In this document: one piece after another, positions 30,063-40,017 of the stretch | Position numbering within the stretch: position 1 is the first letter of the stretch | Layout: every line of letters starts with the position of its first letter | Origin: Providencia rettgeri | GTDB lineage: Bacteria; Pseudomonadota; Gammaproteobacteria; Enterobacterales; Enterobacteriaceae | Length of the DNA stretch: 64,000 nt | Direction of reading: 5' to 3' | Assembly: GCF_013255915.1 (NCBI RefSeq) | Contig: NZ_CP053896.1 | Location: 2,790,001 to 2,854,000 of the forward strand | Program-made: the position numbers and the translations under genes | The notes under the pieces: generated by a model | What the model was told of the DNA's origin: nothing | Database searches by the model: none | What the model saw: only the letters and a program-made list of their open reading frames with translations

Positions 30063-30431
30063 TTAAACGCCGAAGCTTTCACCACACCCACAGGCATGTT
30101 GGGCTTTCGGGTTATTGAATTTGAAAATTTGATTCAGCCCTTCTTGGACAAAATCAACGACTGTGCCATCAATAAATGGCATTGCTTCTTTTGGCACATA
30201 AAGATGTGCACCATCGAGTTCAAATAACAGGTGTTGCTCTGTTGGGTTTTCGACCATTTCAAATACATAACCAAAACCCGCGCAGCCGGACTGTTTTACG
30301 CCAAGTGAAAGCCCTTTAGTGTTTGGGTTTTGCACCATCAATTTTTTGATTTGTTTTGCAGCGCTTTGTGTCAGGCTAACTCCCTGCCAATTGTTTTCAT
30401 CAAATGAAAATGTCTCTACACCGTCAGTCAT
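30063..30431 (-). CDS. sufA: A-type Fe-S carrier SufA
   Basis: Carries assembled clusters from SufBCD to target proteins. The three ligand cysteines are at E. coli positions: Cys50, Cys114 and Cys116 (CGCG motif). 122 residues. First gene of sufABCDSE; a Fur-like box lies about 65-85 bases upstream of its start. Confidence 0.97.
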   Translation of the reverse strand: MTDGVETFSFDENNWQGVSLTQSAAKQIKKLMVQNPNTKGLSLGVKQSGCAGFGYVFEMVENPTEQHLLFELDGAHLYVPKEAMPFIDGTVVDFVQEGLNQIFKFNNPKAQHACGCGESFGV

Positions 30432-30495
30432 ATTGACCCCACATTTCTTATGGCTTTTCAGCCTGTTATCAGGAGATTAACTCTGCCTACCCTAT

Positions 30496-30514
30496 GGTAA
30501 TGATTAGCTAATTG
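30496..30514 (-). promoter_or_regulatory. Fur-like box upstream of sufA
   Basis: On the minus strand the site reads CAATTAGCTAATCATTACC. Its right part matches GATAATCATTATC at 11 of 13 positions. E. coli suf is Fur-repressed, OxyR- and IscR-activated; I could not place OxyR or IscR sites. Confidence 0.55.
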
Positions 30515-30841
30515 ACTTCAACCATTTGTTTTAAGAGGTTATAGCTATTTTAGCTCTTTTCTTGCTCATCATCAGGTTAAAAAACAAACAAGCACCTAGC
30601 AAAATAAGATCAACCCATTGATAAATAATGAATAAGTAGAGTTGTGTTTTTTATTTAAATTTGTACTAAATAATACACTTAAATGACACAAATTAATAAA
30701 GATGCATTTATTATACAACTTAATTAACTTGATAAAAAATGAATTTATAGAAAGAATGGCCATATAACCATACAATAATAAGGGTTTTATAGGGTGTTCT
30801 GGCATTTAATTAGCCAAAAAACCCTATATATAGAATGGTTA
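30515..30841. other. Spacer between menI and the suf promoter
   Basis: Very AT-rich. Near the menI end, imperfectly matching pieces (around AGGGTTTTATAGGGT and ACCCTATATATAG, 30780-30832) could form the menI terminator. The short open frame at 30596-30805 lacks coding features. Confidence 0.35.
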
Positions 30842-31258
30842 TTATTCAAATAATACCGCAGTTGTCAGGCGAGAAGTACAACACAATTTGCCTTGTTCAT
30901 TGAAAATTTCAATATTCCACACTTGCTGGCGACGTCCTAAATGAATAGGCTTACAAATACCTTTTACAACCCCTGAGCGAGCAGCACGAACATGATTTGC
31001 ATTGATTTCCAACCCGACCACCTTTTGTTCCCCTTCCGAGCACATATAACCCGCAATTGAACCCAAGGATTCGGCTAACACAACAGAAGCACCGCCATGC
31101 AATAACCCAAAAGGCTGTTTGGTACGATGATCGACAGGCATTATTCCCTCTAAATAATCATCTCCAATTGCCGTGATTTCAATGCCAAGATGCCCTAACA
31201 TGCAGGTTTTTGACATTTCAGCGAGTTGTTGCAAATTAAATTGACGTTTCCAAATCAT
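30842..31258 (-). CDS. menI: 1,4-dihydroxy-2-naphthoyl-CoA hydrolase MenI (YdiI)
   Basis: Hotdog-fold thioesterase of the menaquinone pathway. The catalytic Glu63 lies in HGGASVVLAESLGS, and the GLEINANHVRAARSG strand is conserved. 138 residues (136 in E. coli). Its ATG overlaps the last base of the ydiJ stop codon in a TAATG junction, so the two genes are coupled. Confidence 0.94.
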   Translation of the reverse strand: MIWKRQFNLQQLAEMSKTCMLGHLGIEITAIGDDYLEGIMPVDHRTKQPFGLLHGGASVVLAESLGSIAGYMCSEGEQKVVGLEINANHVRAARSGVVKGICKPIHLGRRQQVWNIEIFNEQGKLCCTSRLTTAVLFE

Positions 31259-34200
31259 TAAACTATCTCCAACAGTGCTTGAATCGGATGTTTTATCGAT
31301 ACATTTTCCATTCGCTTAACTTGGCTACGGCAAGAATAACCTGAACTTAAACAGCGATCTTTTGGCAAAGAAGACATCGCGCCTTTCCACGATAAATCAT
31401 AAATTCCTTTTGAATTTTGAAGATTGGCCACTTCGTGCCCATAAGTCCCTGCCATGCCACAACAGCCAACACTAACATTATTTAATGTTTGCCCAAAGCG
31501 AGCAAATAACGCTGCCCATTGATTCGCACTATTAGGTAAAGCCGTTGATTCCGTACAATGACCGAAAAAATACCATGGTTGTGTCGAAGCCACTTGCACA
31601 TTGTGTGGTTCAGGCAATGTCATTAACCACTCATGCGCCAACATCACCGTAAATTGGCACTGTTCTTTACCTAAAATTTCATGGTATTCATCGCGATAAC
31701 AAAGTACCAGTGCAGGGTCAACACCGACCATTGGTAACTGTAATTTTGCCACTCGATTTAAAAAGTCCGCTGTCTTGCGAGCTGTTTTAGCAAATTTCGC
31801 TAAAAAACCTTTGATGTGTTGCGCTTTTCCATTCGGTGAAAACGGTAACAATACAGGTTTAAGACCTAACTTTTCAATTAAGCGGACAAAATCTGCCACC
31901 ACTTTGGCATCGTAATAGCTAGTGAAAGGGTCTTGAACCACCAGCACATATTTTTCACGCTGTGAATCCGCCATACTTTCAAGTTGTTCAAGCGTAACAG
32001 AAACCGCGGCATGGCCTGAAAGTTCTTGTTTTAATGTGGGTTGAGAAAATAACGGTAAATCCACCATACCAATGGTGTGTTGGCTCAGTTTTTGCACCAC
32101 CGGTTGACGTAAAAAGAAATTAAATACGCTAGGTACCTTGGAAAGTATTGGTGCACTCGCTTCGACGTTTGCAACAATATGGTCCCGAATAGGTCGCAAA
32201 TAACGCCCATGATACAATGCTAAAAATTTAGCTCTAAATGATGGCACATCAATTTTAATCGGGCATTGTGTTGAGCAGGCTTTACAGGCGAGGCACCCAG
32301 CCATTGAAGCTTTCACTTCATGAGAAAAATCATAATCCCCTTGCTTCGCACGCCAAGTATTACGGGTTTTCTCGATTAAGCCTCTTAATGAAGGCTGGTT
32401 GTGCGTAATTCCTTTTTCAAGGTGTTCTGGTGTAACGCCTTGTTCCGCTAGCAACCTTAACCATTCACGAACAAGTGTTGCACGGCCTTTCGGAGAATGG
32501 ACTCGTTGACCACTCACCTTCATCGATGGGCACATTGGGCTCTTTACATCAAAATTGAAACACAGCCCATTGCCATTACACTCCATAGCCCCACGGAACT
32601 CTTGGCGCATTTGGACTGGAATTTGCCGGTCATACGTTCCTCGCTTGATGTCATCAACCTGCTTCATCGGTGCATCCAACCCCGCAGGTGGGCAAATTTT
32701 ACCTGGATTCAAACGGTTATCGGGGTCAAATGCCGCTTTAATATTCCGAAGCTCACCGTATAATACATCGCCAAAAAATTCAGGACTATATTGCGCACGG
32801 AAACCTTTCCCATGTTCACCCCACAAAAGCCCACCATATTTAGCGGTTAATGCCACAATTTCATCAGAAATTTGTTTCATCAATACTTCTTGCTGCGGAT
32901 CACACATATCAAGCGCAGGACGGACATGTAATACCCCTGCGTCCACGTGACCAAACATGCCATAATTCAAGTTGTGACTGTCTAATAATGCACGGAATTC
33001 CACTATATAATCAGCAAGATGCTCAGGAGGAACACAAGTATCCTCAACAAACGGAATTGGCTTTGCAGCCCCCTTGCTGTTCCCTAACAGCCCAACTGCT
33101 TTTTTACGCATGTTATAAATGCGCGTAATATCTTCAAGGTCATGACAGGTTTGATAACCAATCACGCCGGCTTGGTTATTCGCCATTAACTCATCAAGCC
33201 GCTGACAAAGGCTTTCAGTTAATTGGTTAATTTCCGCTTCATCATCACCACTAAACTCAACAATATTCAGCCCCAACATTTCCTTATTTGGAATGTCAGT
33301 AATCAATGCTTTAACTGAGTGCCAAACAATATCTTCACGCGCTAAATTCAATACTTTCGAGTCAACTGTTTCAACAGACAAGGCTTTTGCATCAACCATA
33401 AAAGGTGCATTACGCAATGCGGACTCAAAAGAGTCATATTTGACGTTTACTAAGCGGCGTACTTTTGGCAAAGGTGTGATATCAAGCGTCGCCTCGGTAA
33501 TAAAGGCTAAAGACCCTTCAGACCCAGTCAAGATACGGGTAAGGTCAAATTCTGTTAGTTCATCATTAAATACATGACGTAAATCATACCCTGTCAGGAA
33601 ACGATTTAACTTGGGAAATTTTTCTTCAATTAATGGACGTTGCTCTAAACAGCGTTCTAATACTGTTTTATATATACGCCCCACTGTTGAATCTTCTGAC
33701 GCAATCGTTTGGGCGAGTTCGATAGGCATAGCACGTGTATCTAGGCATTCTCCACCTAACACCATGGCTTTAACGCCTAACACGTGATCAGAGGTTTTAC
33801 CATATACTAATGAGCCTTGACCCGATGCGTCAGTGTTGATCATTCCACCTAATGTTGCTCGGTTGCTGGTAGATAGCTCCGGCGAAAAAAAATAACCGTA
33901 AGGTTTGAGGTATTGATTTAATTGGTCTTTGATGACCCCAGCCTCAACTTTAACCCAACCTTGCTCTGGGTTTATTTCTAAAATCCTATTCATATAACGG
34001 GACATATCCACAACAATCCCTTCAGTTAAGGATTGCCCATTAGTTCCCGTCCCACCACCCCGAGGTGTAAAGCTGAGCTCACGAAATTTCGCTTGCCCCG
34101 CAAGCCGAGTGATAATTTGTACATCTGCACTCGAACGCGGAAATACAACCGCTTGGGGTAATAGTTGGTAAATACTATTATCTGTTGCCATGGATAAACG

Positions 34201-34311
34201 CTCAGCATAGCTGGTGCCGTTATCCCCAGTAAAACCCTGTTCTTGTAGCTCATGCAAGAACTCAATAACTAGATGACTAAGATGAGGAGCTTCTGATATA
34301 CGCGGGATCAT
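31258..34311 (-). CDS. ydiJ: YdiJ, FAD/4Fe-4S D-2-hydroxyglutarate-type dehydrogenase
   Basis: A 1017-residue fusion (1018 in E. coli). The N-terminal FAD-binding type 4 domain (about 40-280; FTPRGGGTGTNGQSL) and FAD-oxidase C-terminal domain (to about 560, ending LNPGKICPP) are followed by a ferredoxin-like cluster site CLACKACSTQCP near residue 675 and a cysteine-rich C-terminal domain with GCCGMAGTYGHE. The E. coli protein oxidises D-2-hydroxyglutarate, and the cluster has been proposed to be supplied by Suf. The suf operon lies on the same strand just downstream. Confidence 0.95.
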   Translation of the reverse strand: MIPRISEAPHLSHLVIEFLHELQEQGFTGDNGTSYAERLSMATDNSIYQLLPQAVVFPRSSADVQIITRLAGQAKFRELSFTPRGGGTGTNGQSLTEGIVVDMSRYMNRILEINPEQGWVKVEAGVIKDQLNQYLKPYGYFFSPELSTSNRATLGGMINTDASGQGSLVYGKTSDHVLGVKAMVLGGECLDTRAMPIELAQTIASEDSTVGRIYKTVLERCLEQRPLIEEKFPKLNRFLTGYDLRHVFNDELTEFDLTRILTGSEGSLAFITEATLDITPLPKVRRLVNVKYDSFESALRNAPFMVDAKALSVETVDSKVLNLAREDIVWHSVKALITDIPNKEMLGLNIVEFSGDDEAEINQLTESLCQRLDELMANNQAGVIGYQTCHDLEDITRIYNMRKKAVGLLGNSKGAAKPIPFVEDTCVPPEHLADYIVEFRALLDSHNLNYGMFGHVDAGVLHVRPALDMCDPQQEVLMKQISDEIVALTAKYGGLLWGEHGKGFRAQYSPEFFGDVLYGELRNIKAAFDPDNRLNPGKICPPAGLDAPMKQVDDIKRGTYDRQIPVQMRQEFRGAMECNGNGLCFNFDVKSPMCPSMKVSGQRVHSPKGRATLVREWLRLLAEQGVTPEHLEKGITHNQPSLRGLIEKTRNTWRAKQGDYDFSHEVKASMAGCLACKACSTQCPIKIDVPSFRAKFLALYHGRYLRPIRDHIVANVEASAPILSKVPSVFNFFLRQPVVQKLSQHTIGMVDLPLFSQPTLKQELSGHAAVSVTLEQLESMADSQREKYVLVVQDPFTSYYDAKVVADFVRLIEKLGLKPVLLPFSPNGKAQHIKGFLAKFAKTARKTADFLNRVAKLQLPMVGVDPALVLCYRDEYHEILGKEQCQFTVMLAHEWLMTLPEPHNVQVASTQPWYFFGHCTESTALPNSANQWAALFARFGQTLNNVSVGCCGMAGTYGHEVANLQNSKGIYDLSWKGAMSSLPKDRCLSSGYSCRSQVKRMENVSIKHPIQALLEIV

Positions 34312-34567
34312 TATTAACGATGACTCTTGTTGTTTAGTGTTCGCATTACTCGTTATGTACTATCTTTATTTTAAGTTGCACAATAGTGTCTTAGGTCTAT
34401 GATGGGTTACCTTCACAGCCTGTAAAGACAGCACAGCCGCTGATGACATTGTCATTATGAACCATATCACAATATTGTTTTTTTTAACCGTGAAAAAAAA
34501 TTACGTTATTTTCACCTAAAAATTTGCCACAGACACAGAATTTTCATTTGTAAAGGACCAGTCATTA

Positions 34568-35683
34568 ATGGAAAAATCGCAAAAACGCTTGGATCTTCCC
34601 AAACTTATTTTCGGCCTATTATCCATCGTTTTAATGATAGCAGCCTGCTTTTGGGTACTTAATCCATTTATTCTTGGCTTTGTATGGGCTGGAATGATGG
34701 TAATTGCTACTTGGCCACTATTATTAAGACTGGAAGCTCGCTTATGGCATAAGCGCTGGTTAGCTACATTGGTGATGGTTCTTCTTATATTACTGCTGTT
34801 CGTTATTCCATTGGGTATTCTAATTGGCAGTATCATTGAAAATAGCACACCACTTATTGATTTAGCGAAATCGCCGTCAAGCTTAACATTGCCTGATTTA
34901 GAATGGCTCAATACCATTCCAATGGTGGGTGAGAAAATTTACTATGCATGGCATAGCTTAGTCGCCAGTGGGGGGAATGCTTTACTTGCTAAAATTCAAC
35001 CCTATTTTGGCCAAGCTGCTGGCTGGTTTGCTACACAGGCCATTAGCGCAGGAAGATTTGTTTTTCACTTGATGCTAATGCTGCTATTTAGTGGCTTGCT
35101 CTATCTTAAAGGCGAATCTGTCATGGTTAGCATCCGTCACTTTGCGGTCCGTCTCGCAGGGATCCGTGGGGATGCTGCCGTCGTGTTAGCGGCACAATCT
35201 ATTCGAGCTGTTGCCCTTGGTGTCGTCGTCACCGCGCTAATTCAAGCCATCGTCGGAGGAATTGGACTTGCCTTGTCGGGTATTGGTTATGCGGCCATCT
35301 TAACTGTCTTGTTGTTTATATGCTGTGTGGCGCAATTGGGGCCTCTACTCATCATGGTGCCATCCGTCATTTGGCTATTTTGGACAGGTGATACGACATG
35401 GGGAATTATTCTTGCTATATGGGCCGCCGTTGTTGCCACTATGGATGGCGTTCTTCGGCCATGGCTCATTAAAATGGGGGCTGACTTACCAATGGTTCTG
35501 ATCCTTGTTGGTGTTATTGGTGGAATTTTATCATTTGGCATGATTGGTTTGTTTATTGGCCCTGTTGTATTAGCCGTTTCATATAGCTTATTAAAAGCTT
35601 GGATGAATGAGGTTGCAGTTCCAAGTGAAGACTTAACAGAAACTGAAAAATTTCTAGAAGAAGAGTTTTCGATTAAAAAGTAG
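34568..35683 (+). CDS. ydiK: AI-2E family transporter YdiK
   Basis: Inner membrane protein of the AI-2E/PerM family, 371 residues with about eight hydrophobic helices, one pair near the N-terminus and the rest in the C-terminal half; the middle is a soluble loop (residues 90-160). AAAGGA precedes the ATG. Divergent from ydiJ and followed by the rprA small RNA, as in E. coli. The transported molecule is not known for this branch. Confidence 0.92.
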   Translation: MEKSQKRLDLPKLIFGLLSIVLMIAACFWVLNPFILGFVWAGMMVIATWPLLLRLEARLWHKRWLATLVMVLLILLLFVIPLGILIGSIIENSTPLIDLAKSPSSLTLPDLEWLNTIPMVGEKIYYAWHSLVASGGNALLAKIQPYFGQAAGWFATQAISAGRFVFHLMLMLLFSGLLYLKGESVMVSIRHFAVRLAGIRGDAAVVLAAQSIRAVALGVVVTALIQAIVGGIGLALSGIGYAAILTVLLFICCVAQLGPLLIMVPSVIWLFWTGDTTWGIILAIWAAVVATMDGVLRPWLIKMGADLPMVLILVGVIGGILSFGMIGLFIGPVVLAVSYSLLKAWMNEVAVPSEDLTETEKFLEEEFSIKK

Positions 35684-35863
35684 TACGTAGTTGATTAGTA
35701 GCAGGCATGTTCAAGCAAGACATGCCTGCTAACTTAATAAGTATTGCTCCATTAATATTTAGAAACAATATTTAACATTCTAACGTTAGTATTTAGTCTA
35801 ATTTATGTTAACATAAATCTATTGAATTAATTCTCTTTAAGTAACAATGAGTAATATTAATAT

Positions 35864-35890
35864 TGAGAGTGTTCTTAATGATTGTATAAT
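35864..35890 (+). promoter_or_regulatory. rprA promoter with RcsB-like box
   Basis: A perfect -10 TATAAT at 35885-35890. TGAGAGTGTTCTTA at 35864-35877 overlaps the -35 position and resembles the RcsB box TAAGAATATTCTTA. E. coli rprA is activated by RcsB. The -10 is certain as a sequence; the RcsB assignment is by resemblance. Confidence 0.55.
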
Positions 35891-35896
35891 ATGAAT

Positions 35897-36025
35897 AGTT
35901 TAATATTCTATTATTGAATCATATGGATATAAAAAGCTATGCCCCTCCCTTTTTAGGCGTCGCTTTATTTAACTGAATTGCTGTGTGTAGTCTTTGCCTG
36001 TCAGCCCATGATAGGCTTTTTTTTT
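35897..36025 (+). ncRNA. rprA: RprA, Hfq-binding small regulatory RNA
   Basis: The stretch TTGCTGTGTGTAGTCTTTGC at 35979-35998 is identical to the 3' part of E. coli RprA, followed by an intrinsic terminator (GCCTGTCA with TGATAGGC, then nine T) ending at about 36025. The gene lies after ydiK, as in E. coli. The 5' end is estimated from the TATAAT at 35885-35890, giving about 129 nt. The 5' part, which pairs with rpoS mRNA in E. coli, has diverged but keeps a C-rich segment (ATGCCCCTCCC). RprA activates rpoS translation under Rcs envelope stress. Confidence 0.9.
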
Positions 36026-36340
36026 ATCTTCATTTAATATGAATATTATTCATATCGTAATCAGAACATCACTTTATAATTATTGATTAATATCAATTTT
36101 TGACATAACTAGCAGTTTTCATACTCCTTTAGCGTTATATAATTAAATAAATTTCGTTATTTCTATTTAAGGTATATTTTCTGCCCAAACTAAATACACA
36201 AAATAAGAGTAATTATATTCTTTTTTTATTTATACCTAAAAAGTATTATATGAATATTTATTTAGAACTGTTTGCTATCAACCTATTAATAATAGTATTA
36301 ATCAATTTCTGTAATAGGTAATTTTAATCAAATAAATGCG
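36026..36340. other. AT-rich spacer between rprA and ppsA
   Basis: About 315 bases of very AT-rich DNA between the rprA and ppsA terminators. I see no ORF or structure. Confidence 0.5.
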
Positions 36341-36369
36341 AAGGCTGAATGTTATTCACATTCAGCCTT
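36341..36369 (-). terminator. ppsA terminator
   Basis: AAGGCTGAATGT and ACATTCAGCCTT form a perfect 12-base stem 22 bases after the ppsA stop; T-rich sequence (ATTTATTTG) follows on the minus strand. Confidence 0.75.
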
Positions 36370-36390
36370 GATGATTAAAAAACGAGATAA

Positions 36391-38769
36391 CTATTGATTC
36401 TCAGCTATCGTCAGCCATGTTTGTACCACGGTATCTGGATTCAAAGATAAACTATCAATACCTTCATCTACCAGCCATTGAGCAAAATCTTGATGGTCGG
36501 ATGGCCCTTGACCACAAATACCTACATATTTGTTTTGTCGTTTTGCAGCCTGTATAGCCATAGATAACATGGCTTTTACCGCATCGTTTCGTTCATCAAA
36601 TAACTCAGAAACAACACCAGAATCCCTATCAAGACCTAATGTTAACTGAGTCATATCATTCGAACCGATAGAGAAACCGTCGAAATGTTCGAGGAATTGA
36701 TCTGCCAGTAAAGCATTTGATGGAATTTCGCACATCATAATGACTTTTAGACCGTTTTCACCACGTTTCAAATCATGTTTAGCCAGCTCAGCAACTACAG
36801 ACTCAGCTTGTGCAACTGTCCGCACAAATGGGATCATAACTTCAACATTCGTTAACCCCATAGTGTTGCGAACACGTTTAACCGCTTCGCATTCCAATGC
36901 AAAACAGGCACGGAAGCTGTCAGATACATAGCGCCCTGCACCACGGAAACCTAACATTGGATTTTCTTCTTCAGGTTCATAAATATCCCCACCGACTAAG
37001 TTGGCATATTCATTAGACTTGAAGTCAGATAAACGGACAATAACGCGTTTTGGCCAGAAAGCAGCGGCTAGAGTAGAAATCCCTTCAGTTAATTTACCGA
37101 CATAAAATTCAATCGGGTCATCATAGCCCGCCATCATTTGGCGAATTTCTGCTTGTAACTCAGGAGATTGCTGATCAAATTCCAGTAATGCCCTTGGGTG
37201 AACACCAATCATACGATTGATGATAAACTCAAGTCTAGCTAGACCCACGCCTTCATTAGGTAAGCAAGCAAAATCAAATGCACGGTCAGGGTTACCGACA
37301 TTCATCATGATTTTGACATCTAGATTTGGCATATCACTCACTTCAGAACTGTGAATTTCAAACGCCAGTTTACCTTCGTACACAAAACCCGTATCACCTT
37401 CTGAACAAGAAACTGTCACTTCTTGGCCTTCTTGCAAACGGTCAGTCGCATCACCACACCCCACAACCGCAGGAATGCCTAATTCACGAGCGATAATCGC
37501 AGCATGGCATGTACGTCCACCACGATTCGTAACAATCGCAGCGGCTTTTTTCATGATAGGCTCCCAATCAGGGTCTGTCATATCGGTAACGAGTACATCA
37601 CCCACTTGAATTCTATCCATTTCACTCAAGTTATGTATGACTTTAACAGCCCCAGAGCCAATACGATGACCGATTGCACGTCCTTCAACTAAAACTTGTC
37701 CTTGTTGTTTTAATTGATAACGCTCCATCACTTGTTGATTAGAGCGAACGGTTTCTGGCCTTGCTTGGACAATATACAAACGCCCATTATGACCATCTTT
37801 TGCCCACTCAATATCCATTGGGCGACCGTAGTGCTTTTCAATCTGTATAGCTTGGCGTGCAAGCTCTTCCACTTCGAGATCAGTTAAAGAGAAACGATTG
37901 CGTAGTGCTTCTGGCACATCTTCAATTTGTACTTGTTTACCGTGCTCTTTACTGTTGGCGTACACCATTTGTAATTTTTTAGAGCCCAGGGTACGGCGCA
38001 CAATTGCAGGACGGTTATTGGCTAACGTTGGTTTATGGACATAAAACTCGTCTGGATTCACGGCGCCTTGCACCACCATCTCACCTAAACCATACGCAGA
38101 GGTAATAAATACGACTTGGTCGAAGCCCGATTCAGTATCAATCGTAAACATAACACCCGATGATGCTAAATCTGAACGTACCATGCGTTGAACGCCCGCG
38201 GACAGTGCTACACCCCGGTGGTCATAACCTTGGTGAACACGATATGAAATCGCACGGTCATTAAACAATGAAGCAAAAACGTGTTTAATCGCAACTAATA
38301 CAGCGTCAATTCCTTGAACGTTAAGGAATGTTTCCTGTTGCCCTGCAAACGAAGCGTCAGGCATGTCCTCAGCAGTTGCCGATGAGCGGACAGCAAATGA
38401 AGCTTCCGCTTCACCTTCTGACAGTTGTGCGAAAGCATCACGAATATCTTGTTCCAACTCCTTCGTCAATGGTGTATCAATCACCCATTGACGGATCTGA
38501 GCACCTGCTACAGCCAGTTGGTTCACATCATCAATATCCGTTTCATCTAGCAGGTTATAAATGCGTTGATTTACACCGCTCTGCTCCAGAAAATCATTAA
38601 ACGCCTGTGCGGTTGTCGCGAAACCGTTAGGTACGGATACTCCCAGATCAGATAAGTTAGTGATCATTTCACCGAGAGAAGCATTTTTGCCCCCGACACG
38701 GTCAACATCATTCATCCCTAATTGGTTATACCAAAGTACATTACACGGAGTGAGGCCATTTGTGGACAT
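36391..38769 (-). CDS. ppsA: Phosphoenolpyruvate synthase PpsA
   Basis: Makes PEP from pyruvate and ATP for gluconeogenesis. 792 residues as in E. coli. An N-terminal ATP-grasp domain ([29 protein letters not shown]), the swivelling phosphohistidine domain with [21 protein letters not shown], and a C-terminal PEP-binding barrel with [20 protein letters not shown] are all intact. Divergent from ppsR, the regulator that switches it on and off by threonine phosphorylation next to the catalytic His (T-C-H). A Cra site at the position for activation lies upstream. Confidence 0.98.
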   Translation of the reverse strand: MSTNGLTPCNVLWYNQLGMNDVDRVGGKNASLGEMITNLSDLGVSVPNGFATTAQAFNDFLEQSGVNQRIYNLLDETDIDDVNQLAVAGAQIRQWVIDTPLTKELEQDIRDAFAQLSEGEAEASFAVRSSATAEDMPDASFAGQQETFLNVQGIDAVLVAIKHVFASLFNDRAISYRVHQGYDHRGVALSAGVQRMVRSDLASSGVMFTIDTESGFDQVVFITSAYGLGEMVVQGAVNPDEFYVHKPTLANNRPAIVRRTLGSKKLQMVYANSKEHGKQVQIEDVPEALRNRFSLTDLEVEELARQAIQIEKHYGRPMDIEWAKDGHNGRLYIVQARPETVRSNQQVMERYQLKQQGQVLVEGRAIGHRIGSGAVKVIHNLSEMDRIQVGDVLVTDMTDPDWEPIMKKAAAIVTNRGGRTCHAAIIARELGIPAVVGCGDATDRLQEGQEVTVSCSEGDTGFVYEGKLAFEIHSSEVSDMPNLDVKIMMNVGNPDRAFDFACLPNEGVGLARLEFIINRMIGVHPRALLEFDQQSPELQAEIRQMMAGYDDPIEFYVGKLTEGISTLAAAFWPKRVIVRLSDFKSNEYANLVGGDIYEPEEENPMLGFRGAGRYVSDSFRACFALECEAVKRVRNTMGLTNVEVMIPFVRTVAQAESVVAELAKHDLKRGENGLKVIMMCEIPSNALLADQFLEHFDGFSIGSNDMTQLTLGLDRDSGVVSELFDERNDAVKAMLSMAIQAAKRQNKYVGICGQGPSDHQDFAQWLVDEGIDSLSLNPDTVVQTWLTIAENQ

Positions 38770-38851
38770 TGAAAGCGATCCTTTTATAGCAATTTAGTGA
38801 CAGAGTACAAATCGTAAAAAATCTCGTTGGCGAAATTTCGCCTCGTGAAAT

Positions 38852-38897
38852 AGACTAGCACAGACGCTAAGAGAAGATGGACTGGTGAATCGTTCCA
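38852..38897 (-). promoter_or_regulatory. ppsA promoter with Cra activator site
   Basis: GGTGAATCGTTCCA at 38884-38897 fits the Cra consensus RSTGAAWCSNTHHW at every position. A -10-like TAGTCT lies at 38857-38852 on the minus strand, putting the Cra site centre about 45 bases before the inferred start, the activating position known for E. coli ppsA. The leader contains the perfect palindrome GGCGAAATTTCGCC (38829-38842). Confidence 0.7.
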
Positions 38898-39060
38898 TCA
38901 CTGAAGAAAACTTTTTTGTTCTAAAAATCGTTCAAAAAATGGCTATAGTTTCCCCTATAAACTAATTTTTAAACTTTAAACAAAGATAATATTTCCCAAT
39001 ATCCAGTGATAAATACAATAGAGACGAATAATGATGAGCGAATTAGGAGTAATGAATAAT

Positions 39061-39894
39061 ATGGTAAGCCAAGTTCAACGTACTGTTTTTTTTATTTCTG
39101 ATGGAACAGCGATAACCGCTGAAACTTTGGGGCACGCCGTACTTTCTCAATTTCCTCTGTCATTTATTTCTTATACTCTGCCGTTTGTAACAAGCGAAGC
39201 TCGTGCACATGAAATTAAGCAAAAAATAGATATTATCTTCGAAGAAACCCAGTTGCGTCCTTTAGTGTTCTATTCGATTATCTCCCCTGAAGTTAAGCAA
39301 ATCATTACCCAGAGTGCAGGTTTTTGCCAAGATATCGTCCAAAGTCTAGTCGCCCCAATTCAGAAGGAAGTCGGCCTAGAACCTGAGCCAAAACTCAACC
39401 GAACCCATGGCCTATCCATGCAAAATATGAATCAATATGATGCACGTATAGCTGCTATTGAATACACACTGGCTCACGACGATGGGATTTCTTTACGAAA
39501 TTTAGACCAAGCTCAAGTGATACTAATTGGTGTTTCACGTTGTGGCAAAACGCCAACAAGCCTCTACTTAGCGATGCAATTTGGTATCCAAGCGGCAAAT
39601 TACCCATTTACGGCTGATGATATGGATAATTTACAATTACCTGCAGCATTACGCCCATATACACATAAATTGTTTGGTTTAACTATTAGCCCTGAACGGC
39701 TAGCAGCTATCCGCGAAGAGCGCCGTGAAAATAGCCGTTATGCATCCATAAGGCAATGTCGTATTGAGATAGCTGAAGTGGAAGCTTTATTTAGACAAAA
39801 TAAAATCAACTACTTAAATACAACTAACTATTCTGTTGAAGAAATTTCAGCAAAAGTGATTGATACCATGGGCTTACAAAGACGAATCTTTTAA
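39061..39894 (+). CDS. ppsR: PEP synthase regulatory protein PpsR (kinase/pyrophosphorylase)
   Basis: Bifunctional DUF299 protein: ADP-dependent inactivation and phosphate-dependent reactivation of PpsA. The P-loop [11 protein letters not shown] lies near residues 158-168. Start chosen at 39061 ([20 protein letters not shown]), which gives 277 residues as in E. coli, with AGGAG 11 bases upstream. ATGs at 39031 and 39052 are in frame; 39052 sits too close to the AGGAG, and 39031 has only a weak site. Divergent from ppsA. Confidence 0.94.
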   Translation: MVSQVQRTVFFISDGTAITAETLGHAVLSQFPLSFISYTLPFVTSEARAHEIKQKIDIIFEETQLRPLVFYSIISPEVKQIITQSAGFCQDIVQSLVAPIQKEVGLEPEPKLNRTHGLSMQNMNQYDARIAAIEYTLAHDDGISLRNLDQAQVILIGVSRCGKTPTSLYLAMQFGIQAANYPFTADDMDNLQLPAALRPYTHKLFGLTISPERLAAIREERRENSRYASIRQCRIEIAEVEALFRQNKINYLNTTNYSVEEISAKVIDTMGLQRRIF

Positions 39895-39962
39895 TGAATA
39901 CAAATAAAAAAAATATTCATTCCTGCTAAGTTGGAGGTTGAAATTAAGCCATATTCGTTTAT

Positions 39963-39978
39963 TGTGATCTTAATCACT
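39963..39978. promoter_or_regulatory. CRP-like palindrome before aroH
   Basis: TGTGATCTTAATCACT fits the CRP pattern TGTGA-N6-TCACA with one mismatch. It ends 39 bases before the aroH start, too close for classical activation of aroH, so it could be chance, a repressor site, or another factor's site. Confidence 0.35.
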
Positions 39979-40017
39979 TATAGGGCATATGCCTATTAAA
40001 GTTCTTTGAGAAAGAAA

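Noticed and set aside
30596..30805. 69-codon frame between menI and sufA
   Set aside because: AT-rich non-coding spacer, no ribosome site, composition typical of chance frames.
32497..33128. Several plus-strand frames opposite ydiJ
   Set aside because: Antisense shadows of a well-conserved 1017-codon gene; no independent coding evidence.
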